Positions 8,157 to 17,422 of a stretch of 64,000 nt of DNA are shown one piece after another. Each line of letters begins with the position of its first letter. Position 1 is the first letter of the stretch. This DNA comes from Leadbettera azotonutricia ZAS-9 (GTDB lineage: Bacteria > Spirochaetota > Spirochaetia > Treponematales > Breznakiellaceae). Under the pieces are notes generated by a model. That model was given only the letters and a program-made list of their open reading frames with translations. It searched no databases and was not told the origin of the DNA. Location: contig NC_015577.1 in the NCBI RefSeq assembly GCF_000214355.1, positions 620,001-684,000 on the forward strand, read 5' to 3'. The position numbers were made by a program, and so were the translations under genes.

Positions 8157-9669
8157 TTCCTCCGGCAAGCTCAAGCAGCGCTTCAGACGAGGCTTCGCGG
8201 GCGATGAGGGGGTTCATGCCGAATTCGCGGGCACGGCAGGCAGTTGGCTCTCCGATGCAAAGGGCTTTGAGCCTGGCAAAGTCCAGGCTGGGGAATGATG
8301 CGGCAAAAGAATCAACAATGGATGGGCTTGAAAAGATCGCGAGGTCGAAGCGGCCTTGTTGGATGATTTTTTTCGCGTACCTGTTGCCCTCGGCCGGGAT
8401 TGCATCGTAAAGGGGGAATTCCCCGAACCCCACTCCATGCTCATTCAGTATTGCCGGCAATTCAGAGGCGCCCTGGCCGGATCGGGCCAGGAGGACTTTT
8501 TCGCCGGGTTTTGCTTTTTCCGCGAGCCCTTCGCCCAGGCTCCGGCTGTTATACGCATCGGGCATGTAGTCGGGAATGAAGCCCTGCCTTGCAAGGGCTT
8601 CTGCGGTGGCTTTTCCTATTACGGCGAAACGGCAGGCGCTGAAGGCTCTGAAGTCTATGGCTTCGTTCCGGCAGGCGCCGAAGAATATTTCCACTCCTGT
8701 TGCGCTGGTGAATACAATCCATTGGTATGATATTGCACGTTTGATAGTTTCGCTGTTCAAAGTCCGGGAGGGGATTATCTTAATGCAGGGGAAGGGTATG
8801 GGGGTTCCGCCCAGTTCCCTGATGCGGGCGCAGAGTTCGGCATTTTTTGGTTCGGGCCTGGTTACCAGGATGCGGAGGCCCCCGAGGGGAAGGTGGCCGA
8901 TGACTGCTCCAGCGTTTGTTCCGGGGGTATGAGAAAGTCGATCGCTTAAGGAACAAGCTTCGCCCACAACTACCAGAACCGGAGGGGTTAAGGCCGCGCC
9001 CGGCTTTTGCGCAAAGATTGCGAGTTCTTCCAGGGTGAGCTTTGTTGTTTTTTGGCGCGGCATAGCGCCGCTTTCTATTATTGCCGCAGGAATATGGGGG
9101 GCGAAACCTTCCTTCATAAGCGCTCGTCCGATTTCTGCAAGGTGGGAAGCCCCCATGAGAATAGCCAGAGAGCCGCCGGCCTTTGCCAGAGCTTCAAGTT
9201 TTTCGGATGATGGCGAAAGGCCATCCTTGTCGTGCCAGGTGATGATATGGAGGCTTGAGCTAATGCCCCGGTGGGTGAGGGGTATGCCGGCAAGAGCCGG
9301 GATAGCCAGGGCTGAACTTAAGCCTGGGATAATTTCCCATGCTATGCCTGCTGCCGTGAGAGCCAGGGCTTCTTCTCCGCCCCGCCCGAAAATATAGGGA
9401 TCGCCGCCTTTGAGGCGGACAACCTGTTTGCCCTGACGGGCTTCTTCTATCAATATATGGTTGATTTCTTCCTGGGGTATGGGGTGGTTTCCCTGTTCTT
9501 TGCCTACATCTATGAGTTTTGCTTCAGCTTTTATGCCAAGAAGCAGATCCTCGGAAACCAGGCGGTCGTGCACAACCACATCGGCTGTGTCGAGCGCTTC
9601 TTTTGCCCGGAGAGTCAAAAACGTGGGATCGCCGGGGCCTGCGCCAACGATCCGGACTTTGCCGTTCAT
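8134..9669 (-). CDS. cobA-hemD: Fused uroporphyrinogen-III C-methyltransferase / uroporphyrinogen-III synthase
   Basis: This 511-residue fusion has an N-terminal SUMT domain with IVGAGPGDP at residues 6-14 and the RLKGGDPYIFGRGGEE block. From about residue 265 a HemD-type domain follows, beginning LRILVTRPEPKNAELCARI. HemD closes and inverts ring D of hydroxymethylbilane. CobA then methylates uroporphyrinogen III twice to precorrin-2. The gene overlaps hemC by 4 bp and is last in the operon running down from the ThiS-like gene. Its product can feed siroheme for the sulfite reductase at 19926. Fusions of this type are common in Firmicutes and spirochaetes. Confidence 0.95.
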   Translation of the reverse strand: MNGKVRIVGAGPGDPTFLTLRAKEALDTADVVVHDRLVSEDLLLGIKAEAKLIDVGKEQGNHPIPQEEINHILIEEARQGKQVVRLKGGDPYIFGRGGEEALALTAAGIAWEIIPGLSSALAIPALAGIPLTHRGISSSLHIITWHDKDGLSPSSEKLEALAKAGGSLAILMGASHLAEIGRALMKEGFAPHIPAAIIESGAMPRQKTTKLTLEELAIFAQKPGAALTPPVLVVVGEACSLSDRLSHTPGTNAGAVIGHLPLGGLRILVTRPEPKNAELCARIRELGGTPIPFPCIKIIPSRTLNSETIKRAISYQWIVFTSATGVEIFFGACRNEAIDFRAFSACRFAVIGKATAEALARQGFIPDYMPDAYNSRSLGEGLAEKAKPGEKVLLARSGQGASELPAILNEHGVGFGEFPLYDAIPAEGNRYAKKIIQQGRFDLAIFSSPSIVDSFAASFPSLDFARLKALCIGEPTACRAREFGMNPLIAREASSEALLELAGGIILPQGG

Positions 9670-10616
9670 GCATGCCCTGCAATCTTGAGGAGCCGGGAAG
9701 CCAATTCCTCTGCCAGTTTTTGGCTTTCTTCACGGGGCCCGGAAATTTCATCACGGAAAAATGCCGCGCCTGGTTTAATTTCGCTGTGTGCGGCCAGGAG
9801 CGCCTGAATATGTATTTCGCTCCCGGTGATCCGTGCATAGGCGGCGGCAGGGGAACCGCAGCCGCCGCCTGCTGCTTTGATAAAGGCCCGTTCAGCCAAC
9901 GCTTCTTCCGCGGTGACAGGATCGTTTATATCTTTGAGGAAGCTGTACTCGTCATCCTTTCGCCCCTGAACCGCAAGCACGCCCTGGCCTGCGGCGGGGA
10001 TCATTTTTTCTACCGGAAATATGTAGGCAGCCCTCGGGAGGAGGCCGAGCCGTTCAAGGCCCGCGGCCGCCAGGATCAAAAGGCCGTATTGCCCGCTGTC
10101 AAGCTTGTTGATCCTGGTGGGCACGTTCCCCCTGATAGGGGAGAAGTCCGGGGCAGATGCCAGGGCGCGGAACTGAATCTGCCGCCTCAAGCTGGAACAG
10201 CCTGCGGGCGGGGGAACTTTCCCGTTATGCTGATTAGCATAATTGCGGTTCAGGTTTTCAAAACCTTCAAAGGGTTCATCCTTGGGGAGTATGAGGCAGT
10301 CCCTTGGATCGCCCCGCTTTGCCAGGGCCACAATAGGCAAATCCTTTGGGGTATCTGCAGCCATGTCCTTGAGGCTGTGGACGCAGAGGTCAACTTCATT
10401 CCTGGCAAGGGCGTCTTCCAATGCACCAGTAAAGATGGCTTTGCCGTTCCCGGTATTTTCCAAAGCGAGATTGGGTTTTAGATCCCCCAAGGTCTTCATG
10501 GTTACCAATTCAAGTTTGAGTTCGGGGTGGGAACGGGCAATGGCATCCATGACGATTCGGGTTTGGGCAATTGCCAGGGCGCTTTCCCTGCTGCCTATGC
10601 GAATCAGATTCTTCAT
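9666..10616 (-). CDS. hemC: Porphobilinogen deaminase (hydroxymethylbilane synthase)
   Basis: The 316-residue enzyme polymerises four porphobilinogen units. The catalytic Asp is in HSLKD (Asp84), and Cys253 in AGGGCGSP is the dipyrromethane cofactor attachment site. The SLRRQIQ and IRGNVPTRINKL substrate-binding blocks are present. It overlaps both neighbours by about 4 bp, so translation is coupled through the cluster. hemA, hemL and hemB, needed to make porphobilinogen, are not in the window. Confidence 0.95.
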   Translation of the reverse strand: MKNLIRIGSRESALAIAQTRIVMDAIARSHPELKLELVTMKTLGDLKPNLALENTGNGKAIFTGALEDALARNEVDLCVHSLKDMAADTPKDLPIVALAKRGDPRDCLILPKDEPFEGFENLNRNYANQHNGKVPPPAGCSSLRRQIQFRALASAPDFSPIRGNVPTRINKLDSGQYGLLILAAAGLERLGLLPRAAYIFPVEKMIPAAGQGVLAVQGRKDDEYSFLKDINDPVTAEEALAERAFIKAAGGGCGSPAAAYARITGSEIHIQALLAAHSEIKPGAAFFRDEISGPREESQKLAEELASRLLKIAGHA

Positions 10617-11194
10617 GGTATTTTTTCGCCCCTCAGCATGCGGGTTATGAGCTCATCAATAACGGGAAGGGTTTTTTCCGGACCCTGGGCTTTCCTGAGC
10701 CTTCGCCTTTCTTCGCCCAAGAATTGCAATTCTTCTGCCCAGTCCTCGGGCCACTCTTCTTCAAGCTCTTCTTTGAGGCGGGCAGTGAAACGGGGGCAAT
10801 GGCCTGAACTGCTTAAGCCTGTCACCAGATCCCCCCGGCGCACTATGGCAGGAAAGAAGAAGGTGCAGGCCGAAGGATCGTCGGCAACATTCACGGGAAT
10901 ACCCAGAGCTTGGGCATCTGTTGAAACGCGATGGTTTATCACTTTGTCGCTGGTGGCGGCGATGACGAGCCTCATGCCGCGTATATCTTCAGGGCCGGAA
11001 TAGGGCCGCTTTAAAACTGTTACCGCGTCTTCCAGTGCCAGGGCTTCCAGGAGATCCGAAGCGTCGCTGGCTATGGCTATGACCGTTGCGCCGAAATCGA
11101 GGAGGGTTTGAATTTTGCGGACCGCGACAGGGCCGCCGCCTATAACTGCGCAAGGGAGCTTTTCAAGATTGATAAAAAGGGGAAAATGAGCCAC
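10613..11194 (-). CDS. Precorrin-2 dehydrogenase / sirohydrochlorin ferrochelatase (CysG N-terminal type)
   Basis: This is a 193-residue Rossmann protein with the NAD motif AVIGGGPVAVRKI at residues 16-28, plus the CysG/Met8 blocks NVADDPSACTFFFPAIVRRGDLVTGLSSSGHCP. It oxidises precorrin-2 to sirohydrochlorin and in many homologues also inserts Fe to give siroheme. The methyltransferase half of CysG is absent because it is supplied by the CobA domain encoded two genes downstream. The gene lies between the JAMM protease gene (6 bp upstream) and hemC. Confidence 0.92.
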   Translation of the reverse strand: MAHFPLFINLEKLPCAVIGGGPVAVRKIQTLLDFGATVIAIASDASDLLEALALEDAVTVLKRPYSGPEDIRGMRLVIAATSDKVINHRVSTDAQALGIPVNVADDPSACTFFFPAIVRRGDLVTGLSSSGHCPRFTARLKEELEEEWPEDWAEELQFLGEERRRLRKAQGPEKTLPVIDELITRMLRGEKIP

Positions 11195-11200
11195 AGGCTA

Positions 11201-11605
11201 TTATTGCCCTATGGCTTCTTCTGCCGCAAGCCCTTTGGAAATCAAAAAACTTTTGAGCACCGGCTCTGCTGTTGCAAGGGAAACTATGACATAGCTGAGG
11301 GAAGGGTCGAAGGCAAGGCGTATATCTTCATTCGAGGGGCGGGAGGGCGTGGAAGGATGGCTGTGGAAGTTGCCGAGGAGGGCCCAGCCTTTTTTGCGTA
11401 TCTCCTGAATCGCCTTGAACTGATCCTCCGGGGCCATGGAAAAATGCTCGGGGCTCTGATCCAGGTTTTTGAGGCAGTATACCCCCAGGACGGTTTTTTC
11501 ATCCCCCTGCGCCAGGCCGGCCAAAAGGCCGCAGGCTTCGTTGGGCAAGCCTGATCGGGCATGGGCCAAAATTTGATCCTGAGCGGCTTTGGGAAGAATC
11601 AGCAT
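11201..11605 (-). CDS. JAMM/MPN+ metalloprotease of a sulfur-carrier pathway
   Basis: The 134-residue JAMM protein has catalytic Glu23 in NEACGLL and the zinc motif HSHPSTPSRPSNED (His81, His83, Asp94). Small bacterial JAMM proteases of this kind (Mec+, QbsD, HcyD) trim ThiS-like sulfur carriers or release an amino acid made on them. It overlaps the ThiS-like gene by 7 bp, and that carrier ends GGGSC, so removing a C-terminal extension is the obvious role. Function is inferred from family and context. The active-site residues are seen directly. Confidence 0.88.
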   Translation of the reverse strand: MLILPKAAQDQILAHARSGLPNEACGLLAGLAQGDEKTVLGVYCLKNLDQSPEHFSMAPEDQFKAIQEIRKKGWALLGNFHSHPSTPSRPSNEDIRLAFDPSLSYVIVSLATAEPVLKSFLISKGLAAEEAIGQ

Positions 11606-11808
11606 GAACCGCCGCCCATATAATAGAGGAATTCCAGCACCGCACCCTCTTTTACGATAGTGGTATCGAAATTCGCCCTGAGGAGCATCTCGTCATTGAG
11701 CTGGACGCTCACATATTCGGGCTGCTCAACCTTGATTTCCCCCAGGAGTTTTGAGACGCTCATTTCCCCGGGGATTTCCACCGGTTTTCCGTTGGCTGTG
11801 ATTTTCAC
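11599..11808 (-). CDS. ThiS/MoaD-like sulfur carrier protein with masked C-terminus
   Basis: The 69-residue ubiquitin-fold protein (MKITANGKPVEIPGEMSVSK at the start) begins with GTG 11808 behind AAGGA. It ends YYMGGGSC instead of a bare Gly-Gly. A pair of residues after the glycines would block adenylation until removed, which fits the adjacent JAMM protease. Family precedents are QbsE and Wolinella HcyS, which need proteolytic unmasking, activation by an E1-like enzyme and thiocarboxylation. The activating enzyme is probably the product of 18836-19660. It could instead serve thiazole synthesis, but no thi genes are nearby. Confidence 0.85.
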   Translation of the reverse strand: MKITANGKPVEIPGEMSVSKLLGEIKVEQPEYVSVQLNDEMLLRANFDTTIVKEGAVLEFLYYMGGGSC

Positions 11809-11826
11809 TCTATTGTCCTTATATCA

Positions 11827-11848
11827 TACTAAAACTAGAGGCATTATA
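11827..11848 (-). promoter_or_regulatory. Shared sulfur-operon motif, ThiS-like operon promoter
   Basis: On the minus strand TATAATGCCT, three bases, then GTTTTAGTA lie upstream of the GTG start. The same 22-bp arrangement occurs before the sulfite reductase operon (20804-20825) and, less exactly, before the sulfate operon (11931-11952). TATAAT is a plausible -10. The downstream GTTTTAGTA would lie about the transcription start and could be an operator. Confidence 0.6.
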
Positions 11849-11920
11849 TATATCGGGGGGAATTTTAACAAGAGCCATTTCAGTGATTTTTTTCATTAGC
11901 CACTTGACTAAACCGATAGA

Positions 11921-11940
11921 GTAAATTATATATAATTTAC
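11921..11940. promoter_or_regulatory. Perfect 20-bp palindrome in the divergent promoter region
   Basis: GTAAATTATA is followed directly by its reverse complement. It lies downstream of a TTGACT (-35 candidate, 11904-11909) and covers the -10 region of the sulfate operon. A dimeric repressor or activator site is likely, but the low sequence complexity leaves some doubt. Confidence 0.55.
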
Positions 11941-11952
11941 ATCGTTTTACTA
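11931..11952 (+). promoter_or_regulatory. Shared sulfur-operon motif, sulfate operon promoter
   Basis: TATAAT, seven bases, then GTTTTACTA, with the same spacing as in the two minus-strand sulfur operons. A further TAAAAC follows and makes an inverted pair with GTTTTA. The start codon of the sulfate-binding protein is 33 bp downstream. Confidence 0.6.
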
Positions 11953-11984
11953 GGATATACTATAAAACGTGAAAAGGAGTATGT

Positions 11985-13055
11985 ATGAAAAAAGAGATTT
12001 TGAAGAAACTGCCGGTATTGGCATTTCTCCTGTTTGCCGGGACCCTCTATGCGGCCGGGGGAGGGGATGCTCCTGTCGCAGCCCCGTCCGGGGCTGCTGC
12101 CAAGGCAGCGAAGGAAATCACCATCCTCAATGTGTCCTACGACCCCACCAGGGAGTTGTACCAGGATTATAACGAAGTTTTTTCAAAGTATTATAAAGAA
12201 AAAACCGGCGACACCGTGATAGTTCACCAGTCCCATGGCGGTTCGGGCGGGCAAGCCCGGGGTGTCATCGAGGGCAACGAGGCTGATGTGGTGACCTTGG
12301 CTCTGGCCTACGATGTCATGCAGATTGGCGACAAGGCCAACCTCATCGACGCAAATTGGCAGACCCGGCTTCCCCGCAACAGTTCGCCTTATACCTCGAC
12401 CATTGTCTTCCTGGTGAGGGCAGGGAATCCCAAGAACATCAAGGACTGGGACGATCTTGTGAAGAGCGGCGTCCAGGTTATTACTCCTGACCCGAAAACT
12501 TCAGGGGGCGCCCAGTGGAACTTCCTGGCGGCCTGGGCTTTTGCCAAGGAAAAATACGGCAGCGATGCGCGGGCCAGGGATTTTGTCAAACAGCTTTACG
12601 CCAATGTCCCGATTCTGGATTCAGGCGCCAGGGGCTCTACCAATACCTTTGTGCAGCGCGGCCTTGGGGATGTGCTCCTTGCCTGGGAGAATGAAGCTTT
12701 CCTTTCCATTAATGAACTTGGTCCCGGGAAGTATGATATTGTGGTTCCTTCTTTGAGTATCCTTGCGGAGCCTACGGTTTCCTGGGTAGACGGAATTACT
12801 TCGCGCCGTGGCACTTTGGATGTGGCCAAAGAGTACCTTACGTATCTTTACTCTCCTGTAGGCCAGCGCCTCGCAGGGAAGCATTATTACCGCCCCACTG
12901 ATCCTGAAATCGCGAAAGAATTTGCATCCCAGTTCCCTGTCCTTAGGCTTGTTACAATTGATGAATACTTTGGCGGCTGGAGAAAGGTTCACGATGAGTA
13001 TTTTGGGGACAATGCAATATTTGACAAGATTATTACCGAGCTGAATAAAAAATAG
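11985..13055 (+). CDS. sbp: Sulfate/thiosulfate-binding periplasmic protein
   Basis: This 356-residue exported protein begins with a signal peptide (LPVLAFLLFAGTLYA) and an Ala-rich linker. Family blocks NVSYDPTRELY, HQSHGGSGGQARGV and the late GGWRKVHDEYFGDNAIFD place it in the Sbp/CysP family that delivers sulfate or thiosulfate to CysTWA. AAAAGGAG lies just upstream of ATG 11985. It is the first gene of the operon and 12-18 bp from cysT. It is likely induced by sulfur limitation through the elements at 11921-11952 (inference). Confidence 0.93.
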   Translation: MKKEILKKLPVLAFLLFAGTLYAAGGGDAPVAAPSGAAAKAAKEITILNVSYDPTRELYQDYNEVFSKYYKEKTGDTVIVHQSHGGSGGQARGVIEGNEADVVTLALAYDVMQIGDKANLIDANWQTRLPRNSSPYTSTIVFLVRAGNPKNIKDWDDLVKSGVQVITPDPKTSGGAQWNFLAAWAFAKEKYGSDARARDFVKQLYANVPILDSGARGSTNTFVQRGLGDVLLAWENEAFLSINELGPGKYDIVVPSLSILAEPTVSWVDGITSRRGTLDVAKEYLTYLYSPVGQRLAGKHYYRPTDPEIAKEFASQFPVLRLVTIDEYFGGWRKVHDEYFGDNAIFDKIITELNKK

Positions 13056-13066
13056 GATTTAAAGGA

Positions 13067-13927
13067 ATGTTTATGGGAATAAAAATTACAGCCGCCAAAA
13101 AGCCCCGTTCCCGGGGAACAGGGCTGCCGGGTTTTGGTTTAACCCTGGGGCTTTCCATGACCTATATGGCTTTGCTGATTTTTATTCCCTTGAGCGCCCT
13201 TATTTTGTATTCAGCCCGCATTGGCCCCCGGGAATTCTGGGTTCTGATCAGCGACGAGCGGGTAATGGCGGCTTTTAAGATTTCGTTTTTGTCTGCCTTT
13301 ATCGCGGCGCTTTTTAATTTTATTTTTGGCCTCGTTATTGCGTGGGTTTTGACCCGGTATACTTTCCCGGGAAAAAGGATCATTGATGCTTTGATTGATC
13401 TCCCTTTTGCGATCCCCACAGCAGTGGCAGGCATTGCCCTGGCTTTTATCTTTTCCCCTAATGGAATCATGGGGGTCTTTTTAAAAAATTTCGGCCTTGA
13501 GCTTGCCTATTCCCGGAAGGGGATTGTCCTGGCATTGGTTTTTATCGGCCTCCCCTTTGTGGTGAGGACAGTGCAGCCGGTTATCCAGGAACTGGACAAG
13601 GAGCTTGAAGAAGCTGCTGCGAGCCTGGGCGCGGATTTTTACCAAATTTTTGGGAGGGTTATTTTTCCCTCCCTCTTTCCTGCCCTGCTTACCGGTTTTG
13701 CCCTGGCCTTTGCCCGGGGCCTGGGGGAATATGGTTCGATTATTTTTATATCCAGTAACCAGCCCTATCACACAGAAATTGTACCACTGCTAATTGTAAA
13801 AAAGTTATTGCAGTTTGATTACCGGGGCGCGTCTGTTATCGGCGTTACCATGCTGGTCTGTGCTTTTGTACTATTGCTGTTGATCAATTTTCTCGAAGCC
13901 TTTGCCGCGCGGGGAAAAAGCAGATGA
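13067..13927 (+). CDS. cysT: Sulfate ABC transporter permease CysT
   Basis: The 286-residue inner-membrane protein has about six transmembrane helices and the permease EAA loop EEAAASLGADFYQIFGRVIFP. It carries the CysT-type blocks ALIDLPFAIPTAVAGIAL and ARGLGEYGSIIFIS. It pairs with CysW to form the translocation pore for sulfate. Translation may start at ATG 13067 or ATG 13073. It overlaps cysW by 4 bp. Confidence 0.93.
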   Translation: MFMGIKITAAKKPRSRGTGLPGFGLTLGLSMTYMALLIFIPLSALILYSARIGPREFWVLISDERVMAAFKISFLSAFIAALFNFIFGLVIAWVLTRYTFPGKRIIDALIDLPFAIPTAVAGIALAFIFSPNGIMGVFLKNFGLELAYSRKGIVLALVFIGLPFVVRTVQPVIQELDKELEEAAASLGADFYQIFGRVIFPSLFPALLTGFALAFARGLGEYGSIIFISSNQPYHTEIVPLLIVKKLLQFDYRGASVIGVTMLVCAFVLLLLINFLEAFAARGKSR

Positions 13928-14754
13928 TTGTCCCGGCGATAAACAAAGAACCCCGGTGGATAAAGCCGGTACTCCTTTTCCTTGCCCTTGTCTTTCTGGC
14001 AGTATTTATTTTTATTCCTCTTTTTACCATTTTTCATCAGGCCCTGGGCTCGGGGCTAAAGGTTTATTTTAAAAACCTTATGGAGCCTGATATTTTCGCG
14101 GCTATCAAGCTGACGCTTGTTGTTGCCCTGGTCTGCGTCCCGGTGAATACCTTCTTTGGAATTTTATTGGCCTGGGTAGTTACCAAGTTCGAATTTAAGG
14201 GAAAGAACATACTTATTACCTTGATTGAAGTCCCCTTTGCCATAAGCCCGGTTATCGCAGGGCTGCTTTTTATATTTTTGTTTGGATCTTTCGGATGGTT
14301 CGGGCAATGGCTTATTGCCCATCACCTCAAAGTCGTCTTTGCCCTTCCTGGAATTTTCCTTGCCACTGCCTTTGTTACCTTCCCCTTTGTCGCCCGGGAA
14401 CTCATTCCCCTGATGCAGGAGCTTGGCAGGGACGATGAAGAGGCAGCCATGACTCTGGGCGCCAAGGGATTTCAGATTTTTTTCCGCATCACATTGCCCA
14501 ATATCAAGTGGGGGCTCATCTACGGTGTTGTATTGACCAATGCCCGGTCCATGGGGGAATTCGGCGCTGTAGCTGTGGTGTCGGGCCTTATCCGGGGGGT
14601 TACTACCACCATGCCCCTTTATATCGATATTCTTTACAATGAATACCGCTATGCTGCTGCCTTTGGGGTGGCCTCGCTCCTTACCCTCCTGGCCCTGGCT
14701 ACATTGATTGTGAAAACCATAGTCGAACATTTTAATTCGGTGAGGAAAATATGA
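13924..14754 (+). CDS. cysW: Sulfate ABC transporter permease CysW
   Basis: This 276-residue permease shows the CysW blocks [15 protein letters not shown], the EAA loop [23 protein letters not shown] and [15 protein letters not shown]. Several hydrophobic helices span the membrane. It overlaps cysT and cysA by the ATGA arrangement, so the three transporter genes are translationally coupled. Together with Sbp and CysA it imports sulfate. Confidence 0.93.
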   Translation: MIVPAINKEPRWIKPVLLFLALVFLAVFIFIPLFTIFHQALGSGLKVYFKNLMEPDIFAAIKLTLVVALVCVPVNTFFGILLAWVVTKFEFKGKNILITLIEVPFAISPVIAGLLFIFLFGSFGWFGQWLIAHHLKVVFALPGIFLATAFVTFPFVARELIPLMQELGRDDEEAAMTLGAKGFQIFFRITLPNIKWGLIYGVVLTNARSMGEFGAVAVVSGLIRGVTTTMPLYIDILYNEYRYAAAFGVASLLTLLALATLIVKTIVEHFNSVRKI

Positions 14755-15824
14755 GCATAGAAATTTCCCATATTAGTAAAAAGTTCGGCGCTTTTACGGC
14801 CCTGGAGGATATCAACCTAACGATCCCAAGCGGCGAGATCACTGCCCTCCTGGGGCCTTCCGGTTCGGGAAAGACCACCTTGCTGCGGATTATTGCGGGC
14901 CTTGAAATGCCCGATTTAGGCAGCATCAGCCTTTTTGGAGAAGATTCGACTTTTAAGCAGACCAGGGATCGCAAGGTAGGTTTTGTGTTTCAGCATTATG
15001 CTTTATTTAAGCATATGAGTGTCTTTGAAAATATCGCCTTCGGCCTTAGGATACGGCCAAGAAAGTTTAGGCCGTCGAAAGAAGAAATAAGAGAAAAAGT
15101 GCTAAAACTGCTTTCCCTGGTACAGCTTGAATCCCTGGCAAACCGTCTTCCCAATGAATTGTCCGGCGGTCAGAAACAGCGTGTTGCCCTGGCAAGGGCC
15201 CTTGCCATTGAACCCAGGGTGTTGCTCCTTGATGAGCCTTTCGGCGCCCTTGATGCCAAGGTGCGCCAGGAACTGCGGCGCTGGCTCCGCTTTCTTCATG
15301 ATGAGATACACATTACCAGCGTATTTGTTACACATGACCAGGAGGAGGCCCTTGAAGTTTCTGACAATATCGTCATACTTAACAAGGGCAAGGTAGAACA
15401 GGTAGGTTCTCCCGAGGATGTTTATGACAGGCCCGCTAATCCTTTTGTGTATGGCTTCCTGGGCAATGTCAATCTTTTCCATGCCCGTCTGGACAAGGGT
15501 GTGCTGAACCTTGAAGGTAATGGAGCCCTTCAGGAAGAAGTTTCCCCGGAGGTTTCATTCTTTGTCCGCCCCCAGGATGTGTCAATTTCCCTTTCCAATA
15601 GCGATGGCAAAGGCATAGAAGCGAGGATTACGGATCACAGGGTTTTGGGCGGCAGGGTGAGGGTAAATCTAAAGACCTTCACCGGGGGCAAAGAAATTGA
15701 AGCGGATATCGAAAAGAAACAGTGGAGCCTCATAGCGAAGGAAAATCGTGAGACTGTGTTCCTGTTCTTTTCGGGCGCCAAAATTTATACCAAAGATGAG
15801 ACATGGAGCGATTATGCCATCTAG
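14751..15824 (+). CDS. cysA: Sulfate ABC transporter ATP-binding protein CysA
   Basis: The 357-residue ATPase has Walker [10 protein letters not shown], the Q loop FVFQHYALF, the signature [15 protein letters not shown] and Walker [14 protein letters not shown]-terminal TOBE-like region ([17 protein letters not shown]) is as in CysA/MalK-type importers. It energises CysTW at the inner face of the membrane. The gene overlaps cysH by 11 bp if cysH starts at 15814. Confidence 0.94.
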   Translation: MSIEISHISKKFGAFTALEDINLTIPSGEITALLGPSGSGKTTLLRIIAGLEMPDLGSISLFGEDSTFKQTRDRKVGFVFQHYALFKHMSVFENIAFGLRIRPRKFRPSKEEIREKVLKLLSLVQLESLANRLPNELSGGQKQRVALARALAIEPRVLLLDEPFGALDAKVRQELRRWLRFLHDEIHITSVFVTHDQEEALEVSDNIVILNKGKVEQVGSPEDVYDRPANPFVYGFLGNVNLFHARLDKGVLNLEGNGALQEEVSPEVSFFVRPQDVSISLSNSDGKGIEARITDHRVLGGRVRVNLKTFTGGKEIEADIEKKQWSLIAKENRETVFLFFSGAKIYTKDETWSDYAI

Positions 15825-16512
15825 CGAAACCAGGGTTGAAGTATTGGCAAAAATAATGAGGAGCATTAGCGGCCCTGTTGCCCTCGCCTATAGTTGCCAG
15901 CGGGAGGATACTGCTGCTTTGCACCTCCTTCTCCAGGCGTATGCCGGCGGCGATGGACCAGGAAATTTGGAAGTTTTTACCCTGAATACCCATAAACTTT
16001 TTCCTGAAACTGAAGAATACCAGAGGGATGTAGAAGTTTTTTTTGGCATTGCTATTACAAAATATTCCCCCGATCCGGCTGAAGAAAAAGATTTGGAAGC
16101 CAAGTTAGGCGAATGGGGCATGAGGGAAAGCCTTGAGCACCGCCATTTCTGTTGTGACATACGCAAGGTGAAGCCTCTGGGGGAAATTCTTAAAAATAAA
16201 AGCGCATGGGTAACAGGATTGAGGGCATCCCAATCGGTTACCAGGCAGGATTTAAAAATTCTCGAATACGATGAGAAATTCGGGCTTATCAAAATAAACC
16301 CTCTTTATGACTGGACTGATGAAGAGCTTGAAGCGTATACCCAAAAATTCAGTCTCCCCGAAAATCCGTTGTACTCCAAAGGATATAAGAGCATAGGCTG
16401 CGCCCCTTGTACGCGGCCGGTGAAGGAGGGCGAGGACATCAGGGCTGGCCGCTGGTGGTGGGAAAACCCTGAACACAAGGAATGTGGCCTCCATGTAAAG
16501 CAGGGAGCATAA
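15814..16512 (+). CDS. cysH: Adenylylsulfate (APS) reductase, iron-sulfur type
   Basis: I choose ATG 15814, which has GGAG five bases upstream, giving 232 residues. An in-frame start further up (15748) would run deep into cysA. The protein reduces APS to sulfite using thioredoxin or glutaredoxin. The Cys pairs FCCDI and GCAPC mark the [4Fe-4S] APS-reductase subclass, and the C-terminal KECGLH holds the catalytic Cys. No APS kinase (cysC) is seen in the window, which agrees with direct use of APS. Confidence 0.93.
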   Translation: MPSSETRVEVLAKIMRSISGPVALAYSCQREDTAALHLLLQAYAGGDGPGNLEVFTLNTHKLFPETEEYQRDVEVFFGIAITKYSPDPAEEKDLEAKLGEWGMRESLEHRHFCCDIRKVKPLGEILKNKSAWVTGLRASQSVTRQDLKILEYDEKFGLIKINPLYDWTDEELEAYTQKFSLPENPLYSKGYKSIGCAPCTRPVKEGEDIRAGRWWWENPEHKECGLHVKQGA

Positions 16513-16519
16513 GGAAAAT

Positions 16520-17422
16520 ATGAGTGATGCAAAAACCGGAAGACTGAGCAAACTGGACAAACTTGAATCCCAGAGTGTTTTTATCATAAGAGAAGCGTAT
16601 AAATCGTTTAAGAATATCGGTATGCTTTGGTCCATAGGCAAGGATAGCACTGTATTGCTGTGGCTTGCGAAAAAGGCTTTTTTCGGCCATGTGCCTTTTG
16701 AATTAATCCACATAGACACAAGCTTCAAGATCCCCGAGATGATCGCATACCGCGACAGGCTCGCAAAAGAGCTCAAACTGCGCCTTGTTGTAGGGCAAAA
16801 CATCAAAGCAATTGCAGAAAAACGTACTTTTCCTGACGGTCTGGACCGCATCAGCTGCTGCAAGGAATTAAAGACAATTCCTCTTAGGCAGACTTTGGAC
16901 GGCACAGGCCCCCGCAGGGTTTATGATCCCAATAAAGACGCTTGGGAAGAACTGGAAAGGGCCGAGCCGTATAACGCAGTAATAGTGGGGGTCCGCAGCG
17001 ACGAGGAGGGGAGCCGTTCCAAGGAACGGGTTTTTTCCGCCAGAGACGAAAAGAACGAATGGGATGCCAGCGCCCAGCCTCCGGAACTTTGGAACCTCTA
17101 TAAAACCGAATTTGCTCCGGGAACCCATGTGCGGGTGCATCCCCTTTTGGACTGGACTGAACTCAATGTCTGGGAATATATAGAAAGGGAAAAGATACCT
17201 ACCATTTCGGTTTACTATAACCAGGGAGACGGTAAGCGTTACCGGTCTTTAGGCTGCTACCCCTGCACCAATCCGGTGGACTCCGACGCCCATAACCCAA
17301 AAGAAATCATCGAAGAACTTATCAGCGGGAAATTCAGGAATATTGCAGAACGTTCAGGCCGGGCCCAGGATAAGGACGGTGGCGGCACTTTGGAAACCTT
17401 GCGCAAAGAGGGATACATGTAA
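16520..17422 (+). CDS. cysD: Sulfate adenylyltransferase subunit 2 (ATP sulfurylase small subunit)
   Basis: The 300-residue PP-loop protein carries the nucleotide motif [14 protein letters not shown] and family blocks [16 protein letters not shown] and [13 protein letters not shown]. With CysN it activates sulfate to APS at the cost of GTP hydrolysis. AAGGAAA precedes ATG 16520, and the stop overlaps the cysN start by 1 bp (TAATG). Confidence 0.95.
   Translation: MSDAKTGRLSKLDKLESQSVFIIREAYKSFKNIGMLWSIGKDSTVLLWLAKKAFFGHVPFELIHIDTSFKIPEMIAYRDRLAKELKLRLVVGQNIKAIAEKRTFPDGLDRISCCKELKTIPLRQTLDGTGPRRVYDPNKDAWEELERAEPYNAVIVGVRSDEEGSRSKERVFSARDEKNEWDASAQPPELWNLYKTEFAPGTHVRVHPLLDWTELNVWEYIEREKIPTISVYYNQGDGKRYRSLGCYPCTNPVDSDAHNPKEIIEELISGKFRNIAERSGRAQDKDGGGTLETLRKEGYM

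Noticed and set aside
15748-15813. Upstream start for cysH
   Set aside because: It would overlap cysA by 77 bp and lacks a ribosome site, whereas ATG 15814 has GGAG five bases upstream.
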